From: Candidatus Fusicatenibacter intestinigallinarum
GTDB taxonomy: Bacteria; Bacillota; Clostridia; Lachnospirales; Lachnospiraceae
NCBI GenBank assembly: GCA_019119555.1
Contig: DWWU01000021.1
Location: forward strand, 54,066 to 118,065
Direction of reading: 5' to 3'
Length of the DNA: 64,000 nucleotides
A program made the position numbers and the translations under genes. Under the pieces are notes generated by a model that was given only the letters and a program-made list of their open reading frames with translations, did no database searches and was not told the origin of the DNA. Position 1 is the stretch's first letter; the number at the start of each line of letters is the position of its first letter. Below are positions 42,877 through 52,400 of the stretch, in pieces.

Positions 42877-44460
42877 CTAGCTGCGCAGACGGAACGTCCG
42901 CGCAGCCAACCGGTAAACCAGCACGCAGGCTGTCACACAGTATCCTACACAGAACAGGATGGTCAGTGATCCGAAGACCATGGTATCAAGCTCTGCGCGC
43001 ATCAGAAACAGGCATACAAAGTACGTTCCCGAAGTCACAAGCCGATAGGTCGTACTCACCATATCCGTATATGCATTGTAAGGCTGCAGCAGATAGTAGC
43101 AGGTCAGATAATGGACGGAGAAAAACACGCTCATCCCCAGAACAGAAAGAATCAGGACCGGATAGTTCAGCACATTGTCCGTTCCCCCTGTCACATACAG
43201 AAGAAGTGCGAGCCCGCCGCCAATCACCATCGCAGGCGGAAGATTCATTTTGATCAGTTCTCTCAGACGAATCTGAAACAGCTTCAGTATAAATGCCGGC
43301 TTTTTATAAAACGGATAGGTAAGCATGCTGTGGTCACAGTTCATAAACAGAACCTGCGTATAGATGGAGCCCCGGTTGCACATATACATGACAAAGCAGA
43401 AAAAAGGAAGGGCGGACATCATCATGCTGTTGACTGCAGTTTCCAGCGGCTGACTGATCCGTACGGCGATCAGAGCGCCGAGCAGGGCGCAGCTGCAGAT
43501 TCCGGTAGTCCTCTTCACAGGTTTCCACAGGATTTTCCGATGTCTGCGGACAAACAGCTCATGAAATGCTTCAAATCCCTTTTTCCTGGTTTTAATATCT
43601 GTCTCCTGGCTGATATATTTCTGATTTTGTTCCCGGACAGCCTTGCGCACCTGGGTCTGTACGTCGGCTGCGCTGCGGTTCTGCGCCAGAATCTGCTGGT
43701 ACATTTCCCGGTAGTAAGGAAAGGAGCGGATTACGGTTCCACTGTAGATTCCCGAGAAAATCACCAGCAGGAAAATAATTCCCGCTGCCTGCAGCGGCAG
43801 CGTCACAGAAACCGCCGGCAGTCCGTAAGCGATAGCCAGAAGAACAAAGACAAAAATCCAGAGATATCGGTCCAGAACATTTTCGTTGGTACAGTCTCCT
43901 GTTCTCAGATACCGTTTCAGGGCAATCAGGGCGAATGCCATCTTTGCGCACACCACAAAAAGAGGAAACAGCAGACAGAGAACCAGAGGGACTCCGGCTC
44001 TTTCACCGAACAGAATCGAAAACGGAAGAAATCCCACGCCGAATTTCATCATCGCGTAGATGTAGTTGGACAGGGTGTATTTCCTGGCGTCCATCCGCAT
44101 CAGGATCATCGCATAATATTTGTCGTTTGTGGGATTGAACATCCAGGTATTCATCATCGCGCCGATCACTGTCAGAAACACAAGAATATGCAGGAATGCA
44201 TCGGACCGGGTCGTGCCGGCGGGATAGAGTTCCAGAGGCAGCCATACCATCAGAAACAGGTACAGAAATTTGCCGAGAAACGCAGACAGTATCTCCCACA
44301 GAAAGCTGATGCCGTTGACTGCGCATTTCAGCCCACGGCTTCCATACAGTGCGGACGGGAGCAGACGCCCGATCAGCGGAATCTGTTTCAGCGAATAAAT
44401 CATGCTGTTAACCCGGTACGTGTTTTGGAGAAAATAGGAAATCCGAAAGGCTTTAAGCAT
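42877..44460 (-). CDS. Large ABC transporter membrane subunit (527 aa)
   Basis: A polytopic membrane protein with about 12 hydrophobic segments and a basic cytoplasmic stretch around residues 255-310. No catalytic motif. Its start overlaps the ATPase gene by 8 nt, so the two should form one exporter. It resembles large clostridial ABC-2 permeases near two-component systems, but I cannot name the substrate. No ribosome site other than that in the ATPase 3' end (GAGGAAGATC). Confidence 0.75.
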   Translation of the reverse strand: MLKAFRISYFLQNTYRVNSMIYSLKQIPLIGRLLPSALYGSRGLKCAVNGISFLWEILSAFLGKFLYLFLMVWLPLELYPAGTTRSDAFLHILVFLTVIGAMMNTWMFNPTNDKYYAMILMRMDARKYTLSNYIYAMMKFGVGFLPFSILFGERAGVPLVLCLLFPLFVVCAKMAFALIALKRYLRTGDCTNENVLDRYLWIFVFVLLAIAYGLPAVSVTLPLQAAGIIFLLVIFSGIYSGTVIRSFPYYREMYQQILAQNRSAADVQTQVRKAVREQNQKYISQETDIKTRKKGFEAFHELFVRRHRKILWKPVKRTTGICSCALLGALIAVRISQPLETAVNSMMMSALPFFCFVMYMCNRGSIYTQVLFMNCDHSMLTYPFYKKPAFILKLFQIRLRELIKMNLPPAMVIGGGLALLLYVTGGTDNVLNYPVLILSVLGMSVFFSVHYLTCYYLLQPYNAYTDMVSTTYRLVTSGTYFVCLFLMRAELDTMVFGSLTILFCVGYCVTACVLVYRLAARTFRLRS

Positions 44461-45160
44461 GATCTTCCTCCTTCAGCATCTCAATGATTTTATTCTTGAA
44501 TTCCACGGAATTCAGATTTTCTTTTTCCACTTCCTCAAGCCGCCCCTGATTCAGTATTACGATATCATCGCACAGATCCAGCGCCAGCTCCATGATATGG
44601 GTAGAAAAAATAATAATTCTGTCCTCTTTCAGCTTCCGCAGAAGGCCCTTCATCTCCTCTGCCACCACTACGTCCAGGGATGTCAGCGGCTCGTCCAGAA
44701 GCAGAAGCGGCGGCTCCGCAATGATGTTGATCAGCATCTGCATCTTGTTTTTCATGCCGTGTGAATAATCTTTCATCAGCTTATTCTGATCCTCCGGCTC
44801 AATATTGACGATCCGGAAATATTCTTCGATTGGCTTCGGGTCCGGAATCTGTTTTTCATTGATTTCCAGAAAGAAACGCAGAAATTCTTTTCCGGTCAGG
44901 AATTCCGGAACCGTCGGGGTGGACAGAACGTATCCGATGTCATCCGGCGCCGCCTGCCTTCGGCCGGAAGCATCGGAAAACCAGAATTCACCGCCGTCCG
45001 TGCGGATGTCGCGGTTCAGACAGTTGAAAAGCGTCGTTTTTCCCGCGCCGTTTCTCCCGAGCAGTCCGTAGATATTTCCTCCCCGGAAAGTAAAACTGAC
45101 GTCTTTCAGCACCTCTTTTTTCTCAAAGCTTTTTTTCAGATGTTCAATGGTAAATTCCAC
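44453..45160 (-). CDS. ABC transporter ATP-binding protein
   Basis: A 235-residue ATPase. Walker A is GRNGAGKTTLFN, the signature SHGMKNKMQMLINI (SHGM instead of the usual LSGG), Walker B LLLLDEPLTSLD, and the switch His is in FSTHIMELALD. The SHGM variant is common in bacteriocin- and peptide-exporter ATPases. GTG 45160 is preferred because CAGGAGGGAG lies just upstream; ATG 45190 lacks a ribosome site. Confidence 0.9.
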   Translation of the reverse strand: MEFTIEHLKKSFEKKEVLKDVSFTFRGGNIYGLLGRNGAGKTTLFNCLNRDIRTDGGEFWFSDASGRRQAAPDDIGYVLSTPTVPEFLTGKEFLRFFLEINEKQIPDPKPIEEYFRIVNIEPEDQNKLMKDYSHGMKNKMQMLINIIAEPPLLLLDEPLTSLDVVVAEEMKGLLRKLKEDRIIIFSTHIMELALDLCDDIVILNQGRLEEVEKENLNSVEFKNKIIEMLKEEDHA

Positions 45161-45323
45161 GAGATCTCCCTCCTGCATCTTTAAAATCATACAACGGTAT
45201 TATAGCAAACTATTTGGTCGGATTTCTGACAAATTTCTGACATTTTTGCACGGAAATTGATGAAGTCAGCACAGTTGTCCGGTTGTCAGCCGGACAGATC
45301 CTGCCTGTTCGAGAAAGCCGGAT

Positions 45324-45368
45324 GCGAAAGAAGTGCCGCACTCAGATTGAATACGGCACTTCTTTCGC
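45324..45368. terminator. Terminator hairpin after the permease at 45,437
   Basis: GCGAAAGAAGTGCCG (45324-45338) pairs perfectly with CGGCACTTCTTTCGC (45354-45368). A second hairpin, TGTCCGG/CCGGACA, lies at about 45,275-45,295. The 276-nt gap has no gene. Confidence 0.7.
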
Positions 45369-45436
45369 ACAAGTCTCTTATCGAGCCGCAGTTTGTTCCC
45401 GAACAGTCACGTTATGTTTCTGTACCCGCGGCTTCG

Positions 45437-46846
45437 TTATTTTTCTTTCAGCATTTCGATCAGCTTTGCCGGCGTCGGCGGATTTCCCTTATAGAGGGCC
45501 ATCATTCGGTATACCTTTCCGGCGATAAGCAGACAGAGTACGGACACGATCAGCACCAGAAACAGAGACAGCAGCCCCATTCCCAGCGAGACTTCACCGA
45601 GCATAATCCGGCTTGGAGTTACGAGAATCGAGGTGAATGGGACAAAGTCCAGCCAGCGGGCAAAGGAACCCGAGCCCATGCCGCCGATCCCTCCGGCATA
45701 AAGCGCAGCCAGAAAGCTGATAACCAGCACCATCGTAAACGCCACGTTTGTGGAGGAAAGATCTTCCGGTTTTCCTGCTGCCGATCCGCCGATCGCCGAC
45801 AAGGAGCAGTAGAGGAAAAATCCGGACACCATCATCACGATGGCCAGCAGAATGCCCGGTACAGTCAGCACTCCCTGAAATTCGCTCAGGGAATCGAAAA
45901 ACAGCAGAAGCAGCATATCGGAATCCGGATGGATCCTACGCACCAGCGCGCTGCCGGCGGCAAAACCGCCGATCAGGCAGGCGGCGACGATCACAAACTG
46001 CAGAACACTCGCCGCAGTAATCGCAAGAACTTTTCCGAACACCATTGCTGTCGGTTTCACTGTCACCAGGAAGGTGTCCATCAGCTTGGAAGTTTTTTCC
46101 ATGATGACGTTGTTGGCCACTCCCTGTCCGTAAAACAGCACCAGGAAATACAGGATCATAATATTCAGATACGGCAGAAGCATTCCGAGCACTTCCCTCA
46201 TATTCTCCAGCGCCGCCTCGGTTGCGGAGAGCGTTTCATCTCCGGCCGTTGTCACTTCCGTGGTTGTGGGAACGAGGAACTCTGCGGCGGCAGTCGGGTC
46301 GATGCCGGATTTCTGCAGCAGAATTATCTGAAAGTTTGCCTGCACAAATGCATTGAGGTCGTCTGCATCCCCCTCTGACAGCGAAGTGTTCTCCGGGAGA
46401 ATCAGATCCATCTGATAACTGTTCTGCGGCTCGCCTGCGGATCCGTTCTGTGTTTCCCCCTGAATGGCTTCCTGCGTCTCCTGCAGGACAAGAATCAGGC
46501 TGAAGCTGTCCTGTGCTGCCTGTGTCTCTGCCTCGCTTATATCGCTGCACGGCACATAGGAAATTCCTCCGAAGACTTCAGAGCCAGCCTGGGACAGAAG
46601 ATTCCAGTCTGCCGTCCCTTCTGTTTCATCGACTACGCAGACTTTTGTTACAGGGCTGGCAGACACTGTTTCCGCTGCAGAATCGGAGTTTCCGCCGAAA
46701 TATTCCACCGCGGCCATAATGCATGCCGGGAGGAGAAAACAGAGCAGGGCGAAAAGAATCGTTCCTGCCAGATACCCGCCGCTCTTTACCTGCCTTTCGA
46801 AGGTAAACGCAAAAACCTTTCCAATTCCTTTCAATTGTCTTTTCAT
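45437..46846 (-). CDS. ABC-2 type permease (NatB-like), second of pair
   Basis: A 469-residue permease: one N-terminal helix (about 21-44), a large outside loop (45-235) and six C-terminal helices. VANNVIMEKTSKLMDTFLVTVKPTAM is the cytoplasmic coupling segment typical of NatB-type exporters. Its ATG is one base after the stop of the preceding permease. It should pair with that permease and the NatA-like ATPase at 48,166. Substrate (sodium, peptide or drug) unknown. Confidence 0.88.
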   Translation of the reverse strand: MKRQLKGIGKVFAFTFERQVKSGGYLAGTILFALLCFLLPACIMAAVEYFGGNSDSAAETVSASPVTKVCVVDETEGTADWNLLSQAGSEVFGGISYVPCSDISEAETQAAQDSFSLILVLQETQEAIQGETQNGSAGEPQNSYQMDLILPENTSLSEGDADDLNAFVQANFQIILLQKSGIDPTAAAEFLVPTTTEVTTAGDETLSATEAALENMREVLGMLLPYLNIMILYFLVLFYGQGVANNVIMEKTSKLMDTFLVTVKPTAMVFGKVLAITAASVLQFVIVAACLIGGFAAGSALVRRIHPDSDMLLLLFFDSLSEFQGVLTVPGILLAIVMMVSGFFLYCSLSAIGGSAAGKPEDLSSTNVAFTMVLVISFLAALYAGGIGGMGSGSFARWLDFVPFTSILVTPSRIMLGEVSLGMGLLSLFLVLIVSVLCLLIAGKVYRMMALYKGNPPTPAKLIEMLKEK

Positions 46847-46847
46847 A

Positions 46848-48179
46848 TCAGTTCTGCTCCTTTCCGGAAGACTGTTCTTTCGCCATCGCAAACATCTGGC
46901 GGAACGTCGGACGGCTTCCGCGGTACATCAGCAGCGCGCGGTAAACTCTTGCGCTGAAGACTGCCAGAAGAGCGATCACTGCCGCCTGGATCAGCCAGGA
47001 AAGCAGAAGGATTCCAATTCCGATATTTCCGAGGACATACTGCACCGGCGCGCAGAATGCCGAGATCACCGGACAGAGGCTGGCAAACAGATTCAGCCCG
47101 TCTCCTCCGATGCTTCCGGCAAGCACTGCCACAAAATAGCCGACGAAAATCAGTATCGTGGACAAGGTGGAAGCTCCCTGTACGTCGTCCATGGAGGAGC
47201 ATCCGGTGCCGGACAGCCCCGCCAGGATCGCAAACGTCAGATATCCCAGCAGCATGGAAATCAGCACAATGAGAACCGTCGCCGGACTGAGGTTCAGAAG
47301 ATTCATCGAAAAGCCTGACGCAGCCATCATATCTGAAATTGCAGAAACATCCATAAACCGGCTGCTGACCAGCCAGGAAATTCCGATTCCGGCCAGAAAC
47401 AGTAGAAAGAATCCGAAGATATATGCCATTGCCGCGAGAATTTTCCCAACAAGCAGCGCCAGCGGCTGAACGCTTACCATCAGCATCTCCACCAGCTTGG
47501 AAGCTTTCTCCTCAACCACCGCCCGCACAATATAGGTGACGGCAAAAATGCTTACCATCATAACGACGATGGAATATCCAAGCTGAAGCCCATACTGGAC
47601 GTCCCAGTTGACGCTTTCTCCGTCCCGGTACTCTTCCGCCGTCTGTACCTGGCCGGTGACTCCCGCGAGAAGAGTAGCTCTCTGATCTTCCGTAATCTGA
47701 AGCGCGGACAGCTTTGCCTGTTCCACAGCCTGCGAAGCAAGCGTCTGCAGACCGGACAGATCACTGTCGGAAGGTTCCTGCTCCGGAAGGCACCGGACAG
47801 AGATCATGGTTCCTCCGGTCGCCTCATTTTCTGAAAACAGCACATATACGGAATCCTCCTCCCCGGAAGATTCGAAATCGTCGATGGAGAACGCTGCCTC
47901 CTCGAAGGCAGTATTTCTGAAATAGTCGTCTTCTTCTGCCGCTTCTTCCAGGTTGACAGAATACCCCGTCTGATCCTGCCAGTATACCTTTGAAATTCCC
48001 GCGGAATCCCCTGCGGAGATTCCGCCGCCGGAAAACAGCGTCGTAACCGGAACAGAAAACAAGGCGATCACAAGCATAATGATCAGTGTAATCATATTCG
48101 CTTTATTCTTTGCAAACTGCAGGAACGTAAACTGAAAAACTTTTCCGGCGCCCTGAAGCTCACTTTTATTCTGTTTCAT
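46848..48179 (-). CDS. ABC-2 type permease (NatB-like), first of pair
   Basis: A 443-residue permease with the same plan as its neighbour: first helix at about 30-52, an outside domain to about 195, and six C-terminal helices. VVEEKASKLVEMLMVSVQPLALLVGK is the coupling segment. ATG 48179 lies 8 nt after GGAGG; the upstream in-frame GTG 48188 is less likely. It overlaps the ATPase gene by 14 nt. Confidence 0.88.
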   Translation of the reverse strand: MKQNKSELQGAGKVFQFTFLQFAKNKANMITLIIMLVIALFSVPVTTLFSGGGISAGDSAGISKVYWQDQTGYSVNLEEAAEEDDYFRNTAFEEAAFSIDDFESSGEEDSVYVLFSENEATGGTMISVRCLPEQEPSDSDLSGLQTLASQAVEQAKLSALQITEDQRATLLAGVTGQVQTAEEYRDGESVNWDVQYGLQLGYSIVVMMVSIFAVTYIVRAVVEEKASKLVEMLMVSVQPLALLVGKILAAMAYIFGFFLLFLAGIGISWLVSSRFMDVSAISDMMAASGFSMNLLNLSPATVLIVLISMLLGYLTFAILAGLSGTGCSSMDDVQGASTLSTILIFVGYFVAVLAGSIGGDGLNLFASLCPVISAFCAPVQYVLGNIGIGILLLSWLIQAAVIALLAVFSARVYRALLMYRGSRPTFRQMFAMAKEQSSGKEQN

Positions 48180-49134
48180 GGGCCTCACCTCCTACCGTGG
48201 ACACGAAGATTTCGTGCAGGGACGGCTCCCGAAGGTCAAAGGTAATCACGCGGATGTTATCTCTGATCAGCAGCGCAAGAAGCTCATTGGCCTGATCCTC
48301 TCCGGTCACCTTCAGCTGATACTCATATTCCTTCTCGGAAAGCTGTGTAATCCCCACGCTCTGAATGTAAGAGGAGATATCCTGCTCTGTTTTCAGACGA
48401 AGATTCACGCGGCCATGACGCTTTTTAATCTCATTGAGATTTCCCTGAAGCAAAGCTTTGGAGCGGTGAAGGATCGTGATATCTGTGCAGAACTCTTCCA
48501 CGGTTGCCATCTGATGGCTGGACATGATCAGATACCTGTCTTTGGCGATTTCCTCGCGAATCACAGCCTTGAACAGATCCGTATTGACCGGATCGAGGCC
48601 GGACAGAGGCTCATCCAGAATCAGAAGCTCCGGATCTGAGATCAGAGCGATCATAAACTGAATTTTCTGCTGGTTTCCCTTGGACAACTGATCTGCCAGT
48701 TTCGGCTTCTGCGCCTTTGCCCTTGCACGTCCTTTTCCTGCCGGAGCAACGCTTTTCCCCGGATAGAGATACTCTTCCACCTGAAGGCGCTCTGCCCAGT
48801 AACGGATTCGTTTCTTTGCCTCCGCCTTGGGGACGCCGCGCAGACCGGCAAAGTAGATCAGCTGATCCATCAGCGGATACTTTGGGTAAAGTCCGCGCTC
48901 TTCCGCCAGATAGCCGACGTTGCAGGTCGCTGTATCCAGCGGTTTTCCGTTCCACAGCACTTCCCCACTGTCTTTCGCCAGCATTCCGAGCATCATACGG
49001 ATCGCCGTTGTCTTTCCGGCGCCGTTTGTTCCCAACAGTGCGTATACGCCGGACTTGGGCATCTCGAAACTCAGGCGGTCAAGGACAGTCTTGCTTCCGT
49101 ACTTTTTCGACAGGTTTGAAACGATAAGACTCAT
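48166..49134 (-). CDS. ABC transporter ATP-binding protein (NatA-like)
   Basis: A 322-residue ATPase. Walker A is GTNGAGKTT, the signature LSKGNQQKIQFMIAL, Walker B LLILDEPLSGLDP, and the switch His is in MSSHQMATVEE. A basic Gly/Ala/Lys insert (about residues 122-142, KSVAPAGKGRARAKAQKPK) lies just before the signature and is not usual in NatA proteins. The C-terminal regulatory domain is present. It leads an operon with two NatB-type permeases. Confidence 0.9.
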   Translation of the reverse strand: MSLIVSNLSKKYGSKTVLDRLSFEMPKSGVYALLGTNGAGKTTAIRMMLGMLAKDSGEVLWNGKPLDTATCNVGYLAEERGLYPKYPLMDQLIYFAGLRGVPKAEAKKRIRYWAERLQVEEYLYPGKSVAPAGKGRARAKAQKPKLADQLSKGNQQKIQFMIALISDPELLILDEPLSGLDPVNTDLFKAVIREEIAKDRYLIMSSHQMATVEEFCTDITILHRSKALLQGNLNEIKKRHGRVNLRLKTEQDISSYIQSVGITQLSEKEYEYQLKVTGEDQANELLALLIRDNIRVITFDLREPSLHEIFVSTVGGEAHETE

Positions 49135-49461
49135 AGTATTAATCTCCTTTTCCCTCTCGTTTTTTCACAGCAAAATATCCTGAGATATTCAACGATAATA
49201 TATCATGTTTTCGGAATAATAACAAGAAAAATCACAAAACCGACCTGTTATTATTTAAAATGCTGCTATTTGGCAGAATTGCTTGTCAACATTTCCTGCA
49301 CGGATCTGGATGAACTGTAACCGGAAACCGCTTGTTTCTTTTTGCAGGATATGGTAGTATCAGGGGAGAAAAGAGGGCGAAGCAGAGGAGATTTCTGTAC
49401 AGCCTTTTCAAGTGTCCGGCAGCGGCGTCTGTCGGACGGAAATCTTACGGAGGAGAATGAA
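49135..49461. other. Gene-free interval between divergent ABC transporter genes
   Basis: AT-rich near 49,190-49,270. A degenerate half repeat (GATGAACTGTAAC) lies at 49,309-49,321. A promoter-like TTGTTT-N17-TAGTAT at 49,333-49,361 points to the exporter at 49,462. Confidence 0.55.
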
Positions 49462-51201
49462 ATGCATACACTGAAACGTTTTATCAACTATTACGCACCT
49501 TACAGAACCGTATTTTTCCTCGATCTGTTCTGTGCCACGCTAATCAGTCTGGTGGATCTGGCATATCCCCAGATCCTGCGTACTCTGACCAACACGCTGT
49601 TTACGGAGGATGCGCCGGCAATTCTCCGGGCGCTGCCCCCGATTGCGGCGGGACTTCTGGTCATGTACATTGTTCAGAGCCTTTGCAAATATTATGTCAG
49701 CTACCAGGGGCATATGATGGGAGCCAATATGGAACGGGATATGCGCCAGCAGCTGTTTGATCACTACGAGAAGCTTTCTTTCTCATATTATGACAGAAAT
49801 AATTCCGGACAGATGATGAGCAAGCTGGTATCGGATCTGTTTGACATCGCGGAGTTTGCGCACCATGGTCCGGAGAATCTGTTTATCTCTCTGATTAAAA
49901 TTGTTGGATCCTTCTTTTTCCTGTTCCTGATCAACTGGAAACTGGCGATCCCGCTGACAGTTCTGGTAATCTGCATGTTTCTGTTCTCTCTCAGCCAGAA
50001 TCAGCGAATGCAGGAGACCTTCATGGAAAACCGCAGGAAAATCGGAGACGTCAATTCCAGTCTCCAGGACACACTGGCCGGCATCCGTGTCGTTCAGTCT
50101 TTTGCCAATGAAGAGGTGGAGCGGAAGAAATTCTCAAAAAGCAATCATGCCTTCCTGCTTTCCAAGGACGCCAACTACAGCTGCATGGGTACCTTTATGG
50201 GATGGAACCTGTTTTTCCAGGGAATGATGTATCTGGTTACGCTTACCTTCGGAGGATACCTGATTGCGAAGGGACAAATGCAGGTGGGAGATCTGGCCAT
50301 GTATTCTCTGTATATCGGAATCTTTATCAGCCCGATCCAGATTCTTGTGGAACTGATTGAAATGATTCAGAAAGGCTTTTCCGGTTTTCGCAGATTTCTG
50401 GAGGTGATGGATACGGAACCGGAGATCCAGGACGCGCCGGATGCGAAGGATCTGGAAAATGTCAGAGGCCATGTGGCTTACGAGGATGTTTCGTTCCATT
50501 ACAGCGACGACGACACGATGGTACTTTCCCATGTTTCCTTTGATATCCCGGCAGGAAAATCCATCGCTCTTGTGGGGCCTTCCGGCGGCGGAAAGACGAC
50601 GATCTGTTCTCTGCTTCCGCGGTTTTATGACGTGACCGGAGGGCGCGTAACCATTGACGGACAGGATGTACGGACGCTGACGAAAAAAAGTCTGCGCAGT
50701 CAGATCGGAAGCGTTCAGCAGGATGTTTATCTGTTCTGCGGGACAATCCGTGAGAATATCGCTTACGGAAAACCGGACGCAACGATGGAAGAAATCATTG
50801 AAGCCGCCAGAAAAGCAAATATTCATGAGTTTATCCAGGAGCTTCCGGACGGCTATGACACATTTGTGGGCGAGCGGGGCACCCGTCTGTCCGGGGGACA
50901 GAAACAGCGGATTGCCATTGCCCGCGTATTCCTGAAAAATCCGCCGATCCTGATTCTCGACGAGGCAACCAGTGCCCTGGACAATGAGAGCGAGCGCAGA
51001 ATTCAGAAGAGCCTGGAAGCGCTCGCAGAAAACCGTACGACCATTACGATCGCACACCGTCTTTCCACGATTCGAAATGCGGATGAAATTCTTGTGATCA
51101 CTGAGGAAGGTATCGCAGAGAGAGGCACCCATGCGGAGTTGCTCAAAGCAGATGGCATTTATGCCCACTATTATAAAATGCAGTTCGAAGGACTGGAGTA
51201 A
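49462..51201 (+). CDS. ABC exporter with fused membrane and ATPase domains (MdlB/MsbA-like)
   Basis: A 579-residue half-transporter. The six-helix membrane domain (about 15-310) is followed by an ATPase with GPSGGGKTTI, the Q-loop QQDVYLFCGTI, signature RLSGGQKQRIAIARV, Walker B ILILDEATSALD and switch His in IAHRLSTI. It should act as a homodimer for lipids, peptides or drugs. The start at ATG 49462 follows GGAGGAG. A strong terminator follows. Confidence 0.92.
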   Translation: MHTLKRFINYYAPYRTVFFLDLFCATLISLVDLAYPQILRTLTNTLFTEDAPAILRALPPIAAGLLVMYIVQSLCKYYVSYQGHMMGANMERDMRQQLFDHYEKLSFSYYDRNNSGQMMSKLVSDLFDIAEFAHHGPENLFISLIKIVGSFFFLFLINWKLAIPLTVLVICMFLFSLSQNQRMQETFMENRRKIGDVNSSLQDTLAGIRVVQSFANEEVERKKFSKSNHAFLLSKDANYSCMGTFMGWNLFFQGMMYLVTLTFGGYLIAKGQMQVGDLAMYSLYIGIFISPIQILVELIEMIQKGFSGFRRFLEVMDTEPEIQDAPDAKDLENVRGHVAYEDVSFHYSDDDTMVLSHVSFDIPAGKSIALVGPSGGGKTTICSLLPRFYDVTGGRVTIDGQDVRTLTKKSLRSQIGSVQQDVYLFCGTIRENIAYGKPDATMEEIIEAARKANIHEFIQELPDGYDTFVGERGTRLSGGQKQRIAIARVFLKNPPILILDEATSALDNESERRIQKSLEALAENRTTITIAHRLSTIRNADEILVITEEGIAERGTHAELLKADGIYAHYYKMQFEGLE

Positions 51202-51210
51202 CAGAACTGA

Positions 51211-51230
51211 CAGTTCAGATGGATGAACTG
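51211..51230. repeat. Degenerate module-A palindrome
   Basis: CAGTTCA pairs with TGAACTG around a 6-nt centre. The exporter stop TAA at 51,199-51,201 lies within GAGTAACAG just to the left. Confidence 0.5.
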
Positions 51231-51253
51231 CCACAAAGCAATGAAAAGCAGAG

Positions 51254-51307
51254 AGTCTCGAAATCTGCGGCAGATACAGAACCGCCGCAGATTTCGAGAC
51301 TTTTCTT
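51254..51307 (+). terminator. Intrinsic terminator after the ABC exporter
   Basis: AGTCTCGAAATCTGCGG (51254-51270) pairs perfectly with its complement at 51285-51301, followed by TTTTCTTT. Confidence 0.9.
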
Positions 51308-51437
51308 TATATAACAGGAAACTGCGTTCCCTGTTATATAAAAACGCTCCGCGGGATGCGCACTCGCGCGGAGCAGAAATATGTCGCCAGGGCGACCGCG
51401 CTCGGCTCGAGAGTTCCGCAAGCGGAACTCTTTGTTA
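51308..51437. repeat. Array of hairpins between the exporter and larC
   Basis: Four adjacent inverted repeats: TATATAACAGG/CCTGTTATATA (51308-51340), GCTCCGCG/CGCGGAGC (51346-51374), GTCGCC/GGCGAC (51393-51406) and GAGTTCCGC/GCGGAACTC (51411-51430). The last ends in AGCGGAACTCTTTGTT, shared with 37,339-37,354. Confidence 0.75.
51341..51374 (-). terminator. Intrinsic terminator after larC
   Basis: On the minus strand GCTCCGCG (51374-51367) pairs with CGCGGAGC (51353-51346), followed by GTTTTTA. It is one of several hairpins in this 240-nt gap. Confidence 0.75.
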
Positions 51438-51443
51438 TTGCCG

Positions 51444-52400
51444 TCAGATACTTTCGCCGAGCACTGCACGGACGCAGTTGGCCGCGGGGAAATCTTTTTT
51501 TCCCATCCCGTATCCCGTTTTCCGGATGATCATCTGAGGGAGACGGCAGAATTCGTCGGAATAGTATTTGAGAATGGCCGCTCCCGTCGGAGTGCACAGC
51601 TCTCCTTCGATCCGGCCCGCGTAGCAGGGAACGCCTTCCAGGATCCGTGCAGTCGCCGGCGCCGGCACTGGAAGGATTCCATGGGCGCAGCGCACCTGAC
51701 CGTATCCGACATTTATAGGCGAAGTTACGATCTTTTCCGCGCCGAGTTCCCGGATCAGCAGCGCACATCCGGTAATATCCGCGAGAGCGTCCGCCGTTCC
51801 GACCTCATGAAAATGGATCTCAGATACCGGTCTTCCGTGTACGCTGGCCTCCGCCTCTGCAATGATCTGGTAAATGCTTTTGACATCCCTTTTCACCTGT
51901 TCCGGAATGTCCAGATGCTCTATCCTGTGATCGATTTCCGCCATGCCGTGATGGGCATGGGAATGGGTATGGACATGATACAGACCCGATGCATGTTCCG
52001 GAAACGCAGGATCCTGTGCCGCAGGCTCCGGATGTTCCTGCGGCACAGGATCCGCCAGATGCCCGGGGTCTGTGTGATGATCCGACTCCTCCAGGTGACC
52101 GGCTCCCCCGTGATGGCCGTGGGAATGGCTGTGGACCTCGTGAACAGGGATATTTTCACCGGCGTGAGCGTCGGTCGGAACCTCCAGGCTCTCCTCCTCC
52201 GTTCCGTTGACGCTTACCTCCGCGTGAGTTCCCACGATGCCGCATTTCACCGCATTCTGTAATTCTACGTGTACGCCGGGAATCCCCAGGCGGTTCATAC
52301 GGTCGGCAAAGGATTGCTTATCCGGAAGCAGATCGGCAAGAGCACCCATAAGCATATCTCCGGCTGCACCCATATTGCATTCAAGGTATAAGAGTTTCAT
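51444..52400 (-). CDS. larC: Nickel-pincer cofactor insertion protein, LarC N-terminal part (LarC1)
   Basis: Inserts nickel into the pincer cofactor of lactate racemase-type enzymes, using CTP. The 318-residue protein has the LarC N-terminus (LYLECNMGAAGDMLMGALADL), a His-rich metal stretch (about 90-155, HSHSHGHHGG and HVHTHSHAHHG) and VHGRPVSEIHFHEVG. It ends at NCVRAVLGESI, where full LarC continues into the C-terminal catalytic region. That second part (LarC2) is not found downstream; the sequence there is a hairpin array. It overlaps larB by 4 nt. Confidence 0.88.
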   Translation of the reverse strand: MKLLYLECNMGAAGDMLMGALADLLPDKQSFADRMNRLGIPGVHVELQNAVKCGIVGTHAEVSVNGTEEESLEVPTDAHAGENIPVHEVHSHSHGHHGGAGHLEESDHHTDPGHLADPVPQEHPEPAAQDPAFPEHASGLYHVHTHSHAHHGMAEIDHRIEHLDIPEQVKRDVKSIYQIIAEAEASVHGRPVSEIHFHEVGTADALADITGCALLIRELGAEKIVTSPINVGYGQVRCAHGILPVPAPATARILEGVPCYAGRIEGELCTPTGAAILKYYSDEFCRLPQMIIRKTGYGMGKKDFPAANCVRAVLGESI

